64,000 nt of DNA from Paremcibacter congregatus. GTDB taxonomy: Bacteria; Pseudomonadota; Alphaproteobacteria; Sphingomonadales; Emcibacteraceae. Location: contig NZ_CP041025.1 of the NCBI RefSeq assembly GCF_006385135.1, positions 124,001 to 188,000 of the forward strand. Reading direction: 5' to 3'. How positions within the stretch are numbered: the first letter of the stretch is position 1; each line of letters opens with the position of its first letter. Made by a program: the position numbers and the translations under genes. Positions 48,904 to 60,837 of the stretch are shown one piece after another. The notes under the pieces are model-generated. The model did not search any database. It was not told the origin of the DNA and was given only the letters and a program-made list of their open reading frames with translations.

Positions 48904-49290
48904 ATGGCAACCACAAAGCGGCCAACCTCGCCGCATCTTCAAATTTATAAATGGGGCCCGCATATGGCGCTGTCCATTTTGCATCGGGCGTCGGGTGTGG
49001 CGCTCGGCGGCGGAACATTATTATTGGCTTGGTGGCTGATTGCCTTGTCCTCCGGTCCGGAACAATATGCCCAGTTTCAGACCTGCATGGCCAGCATTTA
49101 CGGCAAGATCGTTCTGATGGGTTTCACGTTGGCGTTGATGCTGCATCTGTGTAACGGCATTCGCCACTTGTTTTGGGACATGGGCAAGGGGTTTGAGGTC
49201 GAAACCACGGCCCGGACCAATATTCTGGTTTTGCTGGGGACGATTGTCCTGACCGGCATCGCCTGGGTCATCGGCTACGGTCTGGTATAG
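48904..49290 (+). CDS. sdhC: Succinate dehydrogenase cytochrome b556 subunit
   Basis: Membrane anchor of complex II, 128 residues, three transmembrane helices (about 30-52, 65-85, 105-127). KRPTSPHLQIYKWGPHMALS and SILHRASGVALGGG are the SdhC signature for quinone binding, and the haem-ligand His is in LMLHLCNGIRHLFWD. First of the sdhCDAB operon; 9 bp to sdhD. Confidence 0.95.
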   Translation: MATTKRPTSPHLQIYKWGPHMALSILHRASGVALGGGTLLLAWWLIALSSGPEQYAQFQTCMASIYGKIVLMGFTLALMLHLCNGIRHLFWDMGKGFEVETTARTNILVLLGTIVLTGIAWVIGYGLV

Positions 49291-49299
49291 GAGCATCAC

Positions 49300-49674
49300 A
49301 TGAGTTTAAATACCCCCATTAGCAAGGTTCGTGGTCTGGGCTCCGCCAAAAGCGGCACCCACCACTGGTGGATGCAGAAGATCGCGGCGGTAGCCCTGAT
49401 CCCGCTGACCATCTGGTTTGTCGCCTCCATCGTTCAGATGACGCAGGCGGATTATTTCACCGTCAAGGCCTGGCTGTCTTCGCCGGTGTCCGCCATTTTG
49501 ATGCTGGTTTATATTGTCACAGGCGTTTATCACCTGCGGCTTGGCCTGCAGGAAATTGTCGAGGATTATGTGCCGAACAAGGGGCCCAAGACCTTCTATA
49601 GTTTCGCCATTCTCTTTGGCTGCACCATCATCGCGGTGGCCTGTATATTCTCTGTTCTCAAAATCGCATTGTAA
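49300..49674 (+). CDS. sdhD: Succinate dehydrogenase membrane anchor subunit
   Basis: 124 residues with three hydrophobic helices (about 27-47, 58-80, 98-122) and the anchor pattern GSAKSGTHHWWMQKIAAVAL and TGVYHLRLGLQEIVEDYV, where the His contributes to haem/quinone binding. AGGAG precedes its ATG. It is co-transcribed between sdhC and sdhA. Confidence 0.93.
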   Translation: MSLNTPISKVRGLGSAKSGTHHWWMQKIAAVALIPLTIWFVASIVQMTQADYFTVKAWLSSPVSAILMLVYIVTGVYHLRLGLQEIVEDYVPNKGPKTFYSFAILFGCTIIAVACIFSVLKIAL

Positions 49675-49686
49675 GGCTTGAATGAT

Positions 49687-51474
49687 ATGAGCAAGACATA
49701 TGAATTAATTGATCACGTTTATGACGCGATTGTCATCGGTGCGGGTGGGGCGGGTTTGCGCGCCGCCATGGGCATCGCCGAGAGCGGCCTGAAAACCGCC
49801 TGTATTTCCAAGGTATTCCCGACCCGATCCCATACGGTTGCGGCCCAGGGCGGCATCGCCGCCTCGCTCGGCAATATGGGGCCGGACAGCTGGCAGTGGC
49901 ATATGTATGACACCGTCAAGGGCTCCGACTGGCTCGGCGACCAGGACGCCATTGAATATATGGTGCGTCAGGCCCCGGATGCGGTTTACGAGCTGGAACA
50001 TTTCGGCGTGCCGTTTTCACGTACGGAAGAAGGCAAGATTTATCAGCGGCCTTTCGGCGGCATGACCACGGAATTCGGCGAAGGCCCCCCGGCCCAGCGC
50101 ACCTGCGCCGCCGCCGACCGTACCGGGCATGCGATGCTGCACAGCATGTATCAGCAGTCGTTGAAATATGACACCGACTTTTATGTCGAATATTTCGCCA
50201 TCGACCTGATCATGGAAGGTGATGAATGTCGCGGGGCGATCTGTCTCGATATGAATACCGGCAAGCTGCACCGTTTCCGGGCCCATACGACCGTTCTCGC
50301 CACCGGCGGCTATAACCGCACCTATTTCTCGGCGACATCCGCCCATACCTGCACCGGTGACGGCGGCGGTATGGTACAGCGCGCCGGCCTGCCGCTGCAG
50401 GATCTTGAATTTGTTCAGTTCCACCCGACCGGTATATACGGCGCGGGCGTTTTGATCACCGAAGGCGCGCGCGGCGAAGGTGGTTATCTGGTCAACTCCG
50501 AAGGCGAACGCTTTATGGAGCGTTATGCCCCGTCGGCGAAAGATCTCGCGTCCCGTGACGTGGTCAGCCGGGCGATGTCGGTGGAAATTTCCGAAGGTCG
50601 CGGTGTTGGCGAGCATAAGGATCATATCTTCCTGCATCTTGATCATCTGTCGCCGGAAATCCTGCATGAACGTCTGCCGGGCATTTCCGAAAGCGCGCGG
50701 ATTTTCGCCGGCGTTGACGTGACCAAGGAACCGATTCCGGTGGTGCCGACGGCCCATTACAATATGGGCGGCATTGGCTGTAACTATCATGGCGAGGTGT
50801 TGAACCCGACACCGGATAACCCGGACCGCATTGTCCCCGGCCTGATGGCTGTCGGTGAAGCGGCCTGTGTGTCGGTGCATGGCGCCAACCGTCTGGGGTC
50901 CAACAGCCTGATCGATCTCGTGGTCTTTGGCCGCGCCGCCGCCCATCGGGTGGCCGAGGTTGTCAAGCCGATGCAGCCCCATAAACCGCTGTCCGAAGGC
51001 CATGCTGACAAGGCGCTGGAACGGCTGGAACGCTACCGCACGGCTGATGGCAAGACATCAACCGCGGAAATCCGTGACAAGATGCAACGTATGATGCAGG
51101 CCAATTGCGCCGTGTTCCGTCAACAGGATACCCTGGACAAGGGGAGCGCGGGCATTGACGAGATTTACGCCATGCTGGCCGACATCAAGACCACTGACCG
51201 CTCTTTGGTGTGGAACAGTGATCTGATCGAGACGCTGGAACTGGAAAATCTGCTGATGCATGCGGTCACGACCATGCATTGCGCCGCCAATCGTACCGAA
51301 AGCCGGGGCGCTCACGCCCGGGAAGACTTCCCGGATCGCAATGACGAGGAATGGATGAAGCATACCTCGGCCTGGCTCGAAGATGGTAAAGTGCGCATCG
51401 AATATCGTCCGGTTCACGATTACACCCTGACCGACGAAATTGATTATATTAAACCCAAAGCCCGGGTCTATTAA
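49687..51474 (+). CDS. sdhA: Succinate dehydrogenase flavoprotein subunit
   Basis: Oxidises succinate to fumarate with covalent [23 protein letters not shown] is the FAD fold; [20 protein letters not shown] carries the FAD-linked His; [20 protein letters not shown] and the C-terminal [20 protein letters not shown] are substrate-binding and family segments. ATG at 49687 (595 residues) is preferred to the TTG three codons earlier. Part of sdhCDAB. Confidence 0.97.
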   Translation: MSKTYELIDHVYDAIVIGAGGAGLRAAMGIAESGLKTACISKVFPTRSHTVAAQGGIAASLGNMGPDSWQWHMYDTVKGSDWLGDQDAIEYMVRQAPDAVYELEHFGVPFSRTEEGKIYQRPFGGMTTEFGEGPPAQRTCAAADRTGHAMLHSMYQQSLKYDTDFYVEYFAIDLIMEGDECRGAICLDMNTGKLHRFRAHTTVLATGGYNRTYFSATSAHTCTGDGGGMVQRAGLPLQDLEFVQFHPTGIYGAGVLITEGARGEGGYLVNSEGERFMERYAPSAKDLASRDVVSRAMSVEISEGRGVGEHKDHIFLHLDHLSPEILHERLPGISESARIFAGVDVTKEPIPVVPTAHYNMGGIGCNYHGEVLNPTPDNPDRIVPGLMAVGEAACVSVHGANRLGSNSLIDLVVFGRAAAHRVAEVVKPMQPHKPLSEGHADKALERLERYRTADGKTSTAEIRDKMQRMMQANCAVFRQQDTLDKGSAGIDEIYAMLADIKTTDRSLVWNSDLIETLELENLLMHAVTTMHCAANRTESRGAHAREDFPDRNDEEWMKHTSAWLEDGKVRIEYRPVHDYTLTDEIDYIKPKARVY

Positions 51475-51491
51475 GGGAAGGAATACGAGAT

Positions 51492-52274
51492 ATGGCTGAA
51501 TTTAGACTTCCCGCGAACTCCACGATCAAAAAGGGAAAAACCTTCAAGGCGGCAGAGGGCGCGAAAAATGTGCGCAACTTCAACATCTACCGCTGGAATG
51601 AGGAAGATGGGCAAAACCCGCGCATTGACACCTATGAAGTGGATATGGACAAATGCGGGCCGATGGTGCTCGACGGGCTGATCAAGATCAAGAACGAGAT
51701 CGACCCGACCCTGACCTTCCGGCGGTCCTGCCGCGAAGGGGTCTGTGGTTCCTGCGCGATGAACATCGGCGGCACCAACACTCTGGCCTGCACCCAGGCC
51801 AATGAGGACCTGAAGGGCGACATCAATGTCTATCCATTACCACATATGGAAGTGGTCAAGGATCTGGTGACGGACCTGACGCATTTCTATGCACAATATT
51901 CCTCCATCCAGCCGTGGATGCAGACGGTCAGCCCGACCCCGAGCGGCGCCGAACGGCTGCAAAGCCCGGAAGATCGCGCCAAGCTTGATGGTCTGTATGA
52001 ATGTATCCTCTGCGCCAGCTGTTCAACCAGCTGCCCGAGCTATTGGTGGAACAGTGATAAATATTTGGGACCAGCAGTGTTGCTGCAGGCCTATCGCTGG
52101 CTGGTGGACAGCCGCGACGAGGCGACGGGCGAACGGCTGGATCAGCTGGAAGATCCTTTCCGGCTTTATCGCTGTCACACGATCATGAATTGTACGAATA
52201 CCTGTCCGAAAGGCCTTAACCCGGCCAAGGCGATCGCCGAAATCAAGAAGATGATGGTGGAACGTCAGGGATAA
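51492..52274 (+). CDS. sdhB: Succinate dehydrogenase iron-sulfur subunit
   Basis: Carries electrons from FAD to quinone. The [2Fe-2S] ligands are in [15 protein letters not shown] with the later Cys of LAC; the [4Fe-4S]/[3Fe-4S] ligands are in [16 protein letters not shown] and [17 protein letters not shown]. 260 residues, normal length. Last gene of sdhCDAB and followed by a strong terminator. Confidence 0.97.
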   Translation: MAEFRLPANSTIKKGKTFKAAEGAKNVRNFNIYRWNEEDGQNPRIDTYEVDMDKCGPMVLDGLIKIKNEIDPTLTFRRSCREGVCGSCAMNIGGTNTLACTQANEDLKGDINVYPLPHMEVVKDLVTDLTHFYAQYSSIQPWMQTVSPTPSGAERLQSPEDRAKLDGLYECILCASCSTSCPSYWWNSDKYLGPAVLLQAYRWLVDSRDEATGERLDQLEDPFRLYRCHTIMNCTNTCPKGLNPAKAIAEIKKMMVERQG

Positions 52275-52295
52275 GCTATGTGGTAATGCTATAAG

Positions 52296-52327
52296 AAAAG
52301 CCGGCACTGATGTGCCGGCTTTTTTTT
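52296..52327 (+). terminator. Rho-independent terminator after sdhB
   Basis: Arms AAAAGCCGGCAC and GTGCCGGCTTTT around the loop TGAT, followed by further T residues. It lies 22 bp past the sdhB stop and also serves the convergent small gene. Confidence 0.95.
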
Positions 52328-52556
52328 ATTCGAAATCGGGAATTTCGAGAATATTGGTCAAGACGAAGCCTTTTTTCTCGGGAAATTGCAGGCTGATCAT
52401 GCGTTTCGCCTGGTTTTCATCCCGGGCTTCGACGGGAATGAATCGCTGATCCGCCCAGCCGTCGTCAAACTGAGGGTGAGATTCATTCATCAAAACAAGA
52501 TCGCGGACTTTCTTGTTATATACTGCGGCTTCAAAGCTCTTCACTAGTTTACTCAT
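52326..52556 (-). CDS. Small uncharacterised protein, paralogue 1 of a tandem pair
   Basis: 76 residues. It aligns along its length with the product of the next minus-strand gene (52666-52878): KSFEAAVYNKKVRDLV against KTFEISVFNEKVRADL, then GWADQRFIPVEA against SWADVHLIEIQA, and GFVLTNILEI against GFILGPALQI. No known domain is recognised. Predicted beta-alpha-beta with a conserved WAD. Convergent with the sdh operon. Function unknown. Confidence 0.75.
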   Translation of the reverse strand: MSKLVKSFEAAVYNKKVRDLVLMNESHPQFDDGWADQRFIPVEARDENQAKRMISLQFPEKKGFVLTNILEIPDFE

Positions 52557-52665
52557 CGTGTTGTTAATCAGCCTGTATATTAAAATGGAAATGGTTAACA
52601 GATTCTAAATGCGGGGGTGTGCGACGGAAAGAAATCGACAATTTCCGACAGCGCTTCTGGCGACC

Positions 52666-52878
52666 TTAGGTGATCTGAAGCGCGGGGCCGAGAATAAACC
52701 CCATGCGGGCCGGATGTTTGCGCATGCAGGCGGCGATGGCGGTGGTTTCATCATCGGCTTGTATCTCAATCAAATGGACGTCCGCCCAACTGGATTCCAG
52801 TGTTTTATGACGGCGTCCGGCTTCCAGATCTGCCCGGACCTTCTCGTTAAAGACGGATATTTCAAAAGTTTTTTTCAT
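52666..52878 (-). CDS. Small uncharacterised protein, paralogue 2 of a tandem pair
   Basis: 70 residues, MKKTFEISVFNEKVRADLEA..., clearly homologous to the gene 110 bp downstream. Shared invariant positions include FE, V-N-KVR, WAD and the C-terminal GF-L---L-I. The two are in the same orientation but separated by an intergenic stretch, indicating a duplication that has diverged well. No signal peptide. Function unknown. Confidence 0.72.
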   Translation of the reverse strand: MKKTFEISVFNEKVRADLEAGRRHKTLESSWADVHLIEIQADDETTAIAACMRKHPARMGFILGPALQIT

Positions 52879-53124
52879 GATTGCTGCCTTGGTTTTGGTT
52901 ATTACTCAGACGCAGTTCAAGCTGCTATTTCCTTGCCAAGGCGGCATAATGCATTAATTTGTTATAAAATTGGTTAATCACTGTATTCTATTTATGAACG
53001 GGCTTAAAAATACTTACGGTGGCAGCCCCGCGGGAATTGACGCTGGATTTTATGGATCAGGCAAGTTAAAGCTGACCACAGCAGAAGTAATCAGCCTGAT
53101 TGTTATGAAGAGTAAGAGAATATT

Positions 53125-54291
53125 TTGTCTGATCCGTTAAGTCGATATAATGAAATGCTCGCCGCTGGTGAATTGCGGCCTGATGATCACCAGAGGGAGA
53201 TCGTGACCCGGTTGCAAGGCCTGCATCTGGCGCTTGAGGGGTATGAGGCGGCCTGGCATAAGGCGTCCGAGAAAAGCAGTTTTCTTCGGCGGCTGATCGG
53301 CGGACGCACGGCCCCGACGCCGCCCCGAGGGCTTTATATCTATGGGGATGTCGGACGCGGCAAGTCGATGATCATGGATCTCTTCTATGAGGCAGCCCCG
53401 GTGACGGCCAAGCGCCGGGTTCATTTCCACGCTTTTATGCTGGAAATTCACAAGGCGATGCATGACTGGCGTTATATGGACAAGGCTGCGCGCAAAGAGC
53501 TGCATGGCACCGATGTGGATGACCCAATTCCGCCACTGGCGCGTCAGATTGCCCAGACCAGCCTGTTGTTGTGTTTTGACGAATTTCAGGTGACCGATGT
53601 CACTGACGCCATGATTCTCGGGCGTTTGTTCGATCATCTTCTGACCCGTGGTGTGGTGATGGTGCTGACCTCCAACCGGGTGCCGGATGATCTTTATATC
53701 GGGGGACTTAACCGGGAACTGTTCGTGCCGTCGATCGAGATGATCAAACAAAGACTCGATGTGGTCAGCCTTGACGGTCCGACCGATTACCGGTTGGCGC
53801 GGATGAAAGGCATGGCGGTGTATTATCATCCGTTGGGAGAGACGGCGACCAAGGCCCTGTCACAAGCCTTCTGGCGGTTGACCGATCATGAAGTGGCCGA
53901 CCGCAGCAAGGTCGGACCGGAAACCCTGACCGTTCAGGGCCGTCGCATCACCATACCGGTGGCGGACCGCGGCGTGGCGGTGGTGTCGTTTAAAAAGCTC
54001 TGCGGCACGGCGCTGGGCGCGGCGGATTATCTGGCCATGGCCTGGCATTATCATACGGTGATTATGGTTGGCATTCCGCAACTGGGGCCGGAGAATCGTA
54101 ATGAGGCCAAACGATTTGTCACCTTCATCGACGCCCTGTACGAGAATAATGTCAAATTTCTCTGCTGCGCTGCCGTTGTGCCCGAGGATCTCTATGCTGA
54201 TGGCCACGGTCATTTTGAATTTCAGCGCACCGTGTCGCGGCTGATGGAGATGCAGAGCGAGGCGTATCTCGCCAAGGGACACGCCGTCTGA
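53125..54291 (+). CDS. zapE: ZapE/AFG1-type AAA+ ATPase
   Basis: 388-residue single-AAA ATPase; in E. coli ZapE helps cell division under low oxygen, and mitochondrial AFG1/LACE1 acts in protein quality control. Walker A is in YIYGDVGRGKSMIMDLFYEA, Walker B in LLLCFDEFQVTDVTD, and the Arg-rich region in VVMVLTSNRVPDDLYIGGLN. A TTG start fits family N-termini (MSDPLSRYNEMLAAGELRPD). A zapE gene beside mdh is common in alphaproteobacteria. Confidence 0.93.
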   Translation: MSDPLSRYNEMLAAGELRPDDHQREIVTRLQGLHLALEGYEAAWHKASEKSSFLRRLIGGRTAPTPPRGLYIYGDVGRGKSMIMDLFYEAAPVTAKRRVHFHAFMLEIHKAMHDWRYMDKAARKELHGTDVDDPIPPLARQIAQTSLLLCFDEFQVTDVTDAMILGRLFDHLLTRGVVMVLTSNRVPDDLYIGGLNRELFVPSIEMIKQRLDVVSLDGPTDYRLARMKGMAVYYHPLGETATKALSQAFWRLTDHEVADRSKVGPETLTVQGRRITIPVADRGVAVVSFKKLCGTALGAADYLAMAWHYHTVIMVGIPQLGPENRNEAKRFVTFIDALYENNVKFLCCAAVVPEDLYADGHGHFEFQRTVSRLMEMQSEAYLAKGHAV

Positions 54292-55645
<1,354 letters not shown>

Positions 55646-55735
55646 AAATGTTTCGGACCGGCTGGATGTCATAGGACAGATCAGCCGGTTTGACTGTAAT
55701 TGAACCGAAGTAGACAGACAAAAAGGTATAGACTA

Positions 55736-56905
55736 ATGAACATCCATGAATATCAGGCCAAAGGCCTGTTGAAGGAGTTCGGTGCCCCGGTATCCCGGGG
55801 GGGTGTTGCTTATACGCCCCAGGAAGCCGAGCAGATTGCCAAAGACCTGGGCGGCCCGATCTGGGTTGTCAAAGCGCAGATCCATGCGGGTGGTCGCGGT
55901 AAAGGCGGCGGCGTCAAGGTGGTGAAGTCCATTGAGGAAGTCAAGAAAATCGCCGGTGAAATGATCGGTATGACGTTGGTCACTCACCAGACCGGTCCTG
56001 AAGGCAAAGAAGTCAAACGCGTCTATATCGAAGATGGCTGCGACATCGCCAATGAACTTTATGTCAGTCTGCTGGTTGATCGCGCCACAAGCCGCATCGC
56101 CATCATGGCCTCTTCCGAAGGCGGCATGGACATTGAGGAAGTGGCCGCGTCCACGCCTGAGAAAATTATCACCATCACCATCGACCCGGCTTCCGGCCTG
56201 AGCGGCTTTCATTGTCGTAAAGTTGCCTTTGGCCTCGGTCTTGAAGGCAAGGTGGCCGGCAAGGCGGCAAAAGTCATTTCCGCCATGTATGCGGCCTTTA
56301 TCGCCAAAGATGCGGCGATGCTGGAAATCAATCCGCTGGTGGTCACCACCAATGATGACATCATCGTGCTCGACGCCAAAATGGGCTTCGACGGCAACGC
56401 CCTGTTCCGCCACCCGGATGTGGTTGAACTGCGCGATCCCGATGAAGAAGATCCCATGGAACTGGAAGCGGCCAAGCATGAGCTGAATTACATCAAGCTC
56501 GACGGCAGCATCGGCTGCATGGTCAATGGCGCCGGTCTTGCGATGGCGACCATGGATATCATTAAACTGAAAGGCGGCGAGCCCGCCAACTTTCTTGATG
56601 TGGGCGGCGGCGCGACCAAGGAACGCGTGACCGAAGCCTTCAAAATCATTCTCAGCGACAGCAACGTGGAAGGCATTCTGGTGAATATCTTCGGCGGTAT
56701 CATGCGTTGTGACGTGATTGCCGAGGGCGTTGTCGCCGCGGCGAAAGAAGTTTCCCTTTCCGTGCCACTGGTGGTGCGTCTGGAAGGAACGAATGTTGAG
56801 TTGGGTAAGAAAATCATGGCCGACAGCGGTCTGCCGATTATCTCTGCCGACGATATGGGTGATGCTGCTGATAAAGTAGTTAAAGCAGTGAAGGAGGCGT
56901 CATAA
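55736..56905 (+). CDS. sucC: Succinyl-CoA synthetase beta subunit
   Basis: Beta subunit of the ADP/GDP-forming ligase (succinyl-CoA to succinate). The start [20 protein letters not shown] is the family start; 389 residues. An ATP-grasp domain with [20 protein letters not shown] and [20 protein letters not shown] is followed by the CoA-ligase domain ([40 protein letters not shown]). Its TAA overlaps the sucD ATG by one base. Confidence 0.97.
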   Translation: MNIHEYQAKGLLKEFGAPVSRGGVAYTPQEAEQIAKDLGGPIWVVKAQIHAGGRGKGGGVKVVKSIEEVKKIAGEMIGMTLVTHQTGPEGKEVKRVYIEDGCDIANELYVSLLVDRATSRIAIMASSEGGMDIEEVAASTPEKIITITIDPASGLSGFHCRKVAFGLGLEGKVAGKAAKVISAMYAAFIAKDAAMLEINPLVVTTNDDIIVLDAKMGFDGNALFRHPDVVELRDPDEEDPMELEAAKHELNYIKLDGSIGCMVNGAGLAMATMDIIKLKGGEPANFLDVGGGATKERVTEAFKIILSDSNVEGILVNIFGGIMRCDVIAEGVVAAAKEVSLSVPLVVRLEGTNVELGKKIMADSGLPIISADDMGDAADKVVKAVKEAS

Positions 56906-57780
56906 TGTCAATCTTTATTAACGCAGGGACTAAAGTCATCTGTCAGGGTTTCACAGGCGCGCAAGGCACCTTCCATTCTGAACAGGCGATTGCTTACGGC
57001 ACCAAAATGGTGGGCGGGGTTACTCCGGGTAAAGGCGGCACGTCTCATCTGGACCTGCCGGTATTTAATACGGTCGACGAGGCTGTCTCAACAACCGGCG
57101 CCAATGCATCCGTGATTTATGTACCGCCGCCCTTCGCGGCCGATGCCATTCTCGAAGCCATTGACGCGGGCGTTGAACTGGCCGTCTGCATCACCGAAGG
57201 CATTCCGGTGCTTGATATGGTGAAAGTCAAACGCGCGTTGCAGGGCTCCAACACCCGCCTGATCGGCCCGAACTGTCCGGGCATCATCACACCGGGCGAA
57301 TGTAAGATCGGCATTATGCCGGGTCACATTCACAACCCGGGCCATGTGGGCATTGTCTCCCGCTCCGGCACCCTGACCTATGAAGCCGTGGGGCAGACTT
57401 CTGCCGTCGGTTTGGGTCAGAGCACCTGTGTCGGTATTGGCGGCGATCCGGTCAACGGCACCAACTTTATCGACGTGCTCGAAGGCTTCCTGGCCGATGA
57501 TGACACCCATTCCATCATCATGATCGGTGAAATCGGCGGATCTGCAGAAGAAGAAGCTGCGGAATTCCTGAAGAGCTCCAAGGTCAAGAAACCGGTTGTC
57601 GGCTTTATCGCCGGACGTACGGCGCCTCCCGGACGCACCATGGGCCATGCCGGCGCCATTGTTTCCGGCGGCAAAGGCGGCGCGGAAGATAAAATTGAAG
57701 CCATGCAGAGTGCGGGCATCACGGTGACAGAATCTCCTGCCGCCCTGGGCACGACTTTGTTAGAAGTTTTGAAAGGTTAA
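56905..57780 (+). CDS. sucD: Succinyl-CoA synthetase alpha subunit
   Basis: Alpha subunit with the phosphohistidine. 291 residues: [20 protein letters not shown] near the N-terminus for CoA binding, [20 protein letters not shown], and the active-site His in [20 protein letters not shown]. Translationally coupled to sucC by TAATG with AAGGAGG inside the sucC end. Confidence 0.97.
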   Translation: MSIFINAGTKVICQGFTGAQGTFHSEQAIAYGTKMVGGVTPGKGGTSHLDLPVFNTVDEAVSTTGANASVIYVPPPFAADAILEAIDAGVELAVCITEGIPVLDMVKVKRALQGSNTRLIGPNCPGIITPGECKIGIMPGHIHNPGHVGIVSRSGTLTYEAVGQTSAVGLGQSTCVGIGGDPVNGTNFIDVLEGFLADDDTHSIIMIGEIGGSAEEEAAEFLKSSKVKKPVVGFIAGRTAPPGRTMGHAGAIVSGGKGGAEDKIEAMQSAGITVTESPAALGTTLLEVLKG

Positions 57781-57846
57781 TCCTGTAAAGGATAGGGGGC
57801 GGTGTGTCATCGCCCCCTGATTCAACATTTAAACGAGCCTGATAGC

Positions 57847-60789
57847 ATGCACAGTAATCTGGATACGGAAAGTCTCATCAACGGTTCAAGCGGCGCTTTC
57901 GTCGAAGAACTCTTTGCCCGGTACTGCAAGGACCCGTCGTCTGTCGACGCCTCCTGGGCGACCTATTTTGACGGGTTGGCGGAAGATGCCCGCGCCCTGT
58001 TGAATGCCGGAGTGGAAAAACCTGGCGCCTCCTGGGATCGCTCGGACTGGCCCCATAAGGTCAAATCCGCGGAAGATGATTATCTTGCGGCCCTTGATCC
58101 CGGTTATGTAGATACGACGCCGGCGCTGAAAAAACCTGGCGCGGCCTCCGAGGCCGATATCCGGGCGGCGACGCTGGATACCATTCGCTGTCTGATGATG
58201 ATCCGGACCTATCGGGTGCGGGGCCATTTGCATGCCAATCTTGATCCGCTGGAACTGGAAGACCGGCCTTATCATACAGAACTTGATCCGGCGACATACG
58301 GGTTTGGCGAAAATGATATGGACCGCCCGATTTTCCTGGATAATGTTCTTGGGCTTGAAACCGCCACCGTGCGGGAAGTCCTTGTCATTCTAAAGCGAAC
58401 CTACTGTTCGACCGTTGGTGTGGAATTCATGCATATCAATGACCCGGAAGAGAAAGCCTGGATTCAGTCACGCATTGAAGGCCGGGACAAGGAAATTCAT
58501 TTTACCGACGAAGGTAAACTGGCCATTCTGCAGAAACTGGCCGAGGCCGAAGGCTTTGAACAATATCTCGCCAAGAAATATATCGGCACCAAACGCTTTG
58601 GTCTCGACGGCGGGGAATCCCTGATTCCGGCGCTGGAAGCGATCATCAAGACCGGCGGCCAGCTCGGCATTGAGGAAATCATCATCGGCATGCCGCACCG
58701 TGGCCGCCTGAATGTGCTCGCCAATGTGATGAGCAAGCCGATCCGGGCGATCTTCCATGAATTTCATGGCGGTTCCTACAAGCCGGATGACGTGGAAGGC
58801 TCCGGTGACGTGAAATATCACCTTGGGGCATCTTCCGACCGGTCTTTTGACGGCAATGATGTGCATTTGTCCCTGACCCCGAACCCGTCCCATCTTGAGG
58901 CGGTCGATCCGGTGGCGCTCGGCAAAACCCGGGCTAAACTGACCCACCGTGGCGACACCACCGGCCATAGCGTCATGACCTTGCTGATGCATGGGGATGC
59001 GGCCTTTGCCGGGCAGGGACTGGTGGCGGAATGTTTCGCGCTGAGTGAGCTGAAAGGCTATCAGACCGGCGGCACCATCCATGTGGTGGTCAATAACCAG
59101 ATCGGCTTTACCACGTCGCCGCATTATTCCCGTTCCTCGCCTTATCCATCGGATATGGCGAAGGCGGTGCAGGCGCCAGTGTTCCATGTTAATGGCGATG
59201 ATCCGGAAGCCGTGGTCTATGTGATGAAACTGGCCACCGAATACCGTCAGAAATTTAAATCCGATGTGGTGGTGGACATGTTCTGTTATCGCCGTTTCGG
59301 TCATAACGAAGGTGATGAACCCTCCTTCACCCAGCCGTTGATGTATAAACGCATCAAGAACCACAAATCCACCCGGACGCTTTATACCGAACGTCTGATG
59401 CGCGAAGGCCTGATCAGCGAAGAACAGGCCCAGCAGATGACCAAGGATGTTGTCAACTATCTGGACGTGGAAATGAAGGCGGCGGATAGCTATAAAGTCG
59501 ACAAGGCCGACTGGTTTGCCGGGCGCTGGTCCGGTTATGAGCGGGATTCCGACGATGTACGGCGTTCCGCCGGCACCGGCGTTCATATCGATGAATTGCA
59601 AAGCATCGGACGGGTCCTGACCACCATTCCGGAAGGCTTCAACGTTCATCGCACGTTGCAGCGGATTCTGCACGCCAAGGCCAGCATGTTTGACAGTGGT
59701 CATAAGGTTGACTGGGCGACGGCCGAGGCCCTGGCCTTCGGGTCATTGATCCGTGAAGGTCACCGGGTGCGTCTCTCCGGTCAGGACAGTCAGCGCGGCA
59801 CCTTCTCTCATCGTCATTCAGTGTTTATCGACCAGGAAACCGAGGACCGTTATACGCCTCTGATGCATGTGGGCCATGCCGAAGACACCAACGCCACGTT
59901 CGAAGTGATCGACAGCGCGTTGTCCGAAGTCGGGGTGCTGGGCTTTGAGTATGGTTATACCATGGCCGAGCCAAATGCTCTGGTGCTCTGGGAAGCGCAG
60001 TTTGGCGACTTCGCCAACGGGGCACAGATGATCTTCGACCAGTTTATCTCTTCCGGGGAGGCCAAATGGCTGCGGATGAGTGGTCTGGTGATCTTGCTGC
60101 CGCATGGCTATGAAGGTCAGGGACCTGAACATTCCTCGGCCCGTCTGGAACGCTATCTGCAGCTGTGTGCGGAAGACAACATGCAGGTCGCCAACTGTAC
60201 GACCCCGGCCAACTATTTCCATATCCTGCGCCGTCAGATGAAACGCAAGTTCCGCAAACCGTTGATCATGATGACGCCGAAATCCTTGCTGCGTCACAAG
60301 ATGTCTGTGTCGGATCTGTCCGATATGGCGGAGGATACCGAATTTCATCGCATCCTCACGGATACGGCGGAAGCGGTGCCGGGCGCGAGCATCAAACTGA
60401 ATAAAGATGACGGCATCAAACGGGTCGTGCTCTGCAGCGGTAAAGTTTATTTCGATCTTCTGGAAGAACGCGACAAGCGGAATCTGAAAGATACCTACCT
60501 TTTACGGGTAGAGCAGCTTTATCCTTACCCGAGTGATTCCATGGTTCAGGAACTGTCGCGCTTTAAAAATGCGGAAACAGTGATCTGGTGTCAGGAAGAA
60601 CCGAAAAACATGGGCGCCTGGTCTTTCATCGATCCGCTGATTGAGGAAACGCTGGCGGAATGCGAACTGACGCCGTCGCGGGCGAAATATGTCGGCCGTC
60701 GTCCGGCCGCTTCCCCGGCGACAGGACAGATGAGCCTGCATGTGAAACAACAGAATGAACTGGTCGATCAGGCCTTAACCATTAAATAG
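57847..60789 (+). CDS. sucA: 2-oxoglutarate dehydrogenase E1 component
   Basis: Thiamine-diphosphate E1 of the 2-oxoglutarate dehydrogenase complex. From MHSNLDTESLINGSSGAFVE it is 980 residues. GMPHRGRLNVLANVMSKP, YHLGASSDRSFDGNDVHLSL, LMHGDAAFAGQGLVAECFAL and the C-terminal CQEEPKNMGAWSFIDPLI are family blocks; GDAAFAGQG to VVNNQIGFTT covers the ThDP site. An open reading frame extends 15 codons upstream but does not match the family. Confidence 0.97.
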   Translation: MHSNLDTESLINGSSGAFVEELFARYCKDPSSVDASWATYFDGLAEDARALLNAGVEKPGASWDRSDWPHKVKSAEDDYLAALDPGYVDTTPALKKPGAASEADIRAATLDTIRCLMMIRTYRVRGHLHANLDPLELEDRPYHTELDPATYGFGENDMDRPIFLDNVLGLETATVREVLVILKRTYCSTVGVEFMHINDPEEKAWIQSRIEGRDKEIHFTDEGKLAILQKLAEAEGFEQYLAKKYIGTKRFGLDGGESLIPALEAIIKTGGQLGIEEIIIGMPHRGRLNVLANVMSKPIRAIFHEFHGGSYKPDDVEGSGDVKYHLGASSDRSFDGNDVHLSLTPNPSHLEAVDPVALGKTRAKLTHRGDTTGHSVMTLLMHGDAAFAGQGLVAECFALSELKGYQTGGTIHVVVNNQIGFTTSPHYSRSSPYPSDMAKAVQAPVFHVNGDDPEAVVYVMKLATEYRQKFKSDVVVDMFCYRRFGHNEGDEPSFTQPLMYKRIKNHKSTRTLYTERLMREGLISEEQAQQMTKDVVNYLDVEMKAADSYKVDKADWFAGRWSGYERDSDDVRRSAGTGVHIDELQSIGRVLTTIPEGFNVHRTLQRILHAKASMFDSGHKVDWATAEALAFGSLIREGHRVRLSGQDSQRGTFSHRHSVFIDQETEDRYTPLMHVGHAEDTNATFEVIDSALSEVGVLGFEYGYTMAEPNALVLWEAQFGDFANGAQMIFDQFISSGEAKWLRMSGLVILLPHGYEGQGPEHSSARLERYLQLCAEDNMQVANCTTPANYFHILRRQMKRKFRKPLIMMTPKSLLRHKMSVSDLSDMAEDTEFHRILTDTAEAVPGASIKLNKDDGIKRVVLCSGKVYFDLLEERDKRNLKDTYLLRVEQLYPYPSDSMVQELSRFKNAETVIWCQEEPKNMGAWSFIDPLIEETLAECELTPSRAKYVGRRPAASPATGQMSLHVKQQNELVDQALTIK

Positions 60790-60837
60790 ACAAAAATGTA
60801 AGACTTCGAGAAGAAGATTATAAAAGGAGTAGGGCTT

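Noticed and set aside
50017-51003. Minus-strand open frame opposite sdhA
   Set aside because: Shadow of the flavoprotein coding frame, no ribosome-binding site or family match.
58468-59703. Minus-strand open frame of about 410 codons within sucA
   Set aside because: Antisense shadow of the E1 gene; sequence rich in His/Gly/Arg with no domain.
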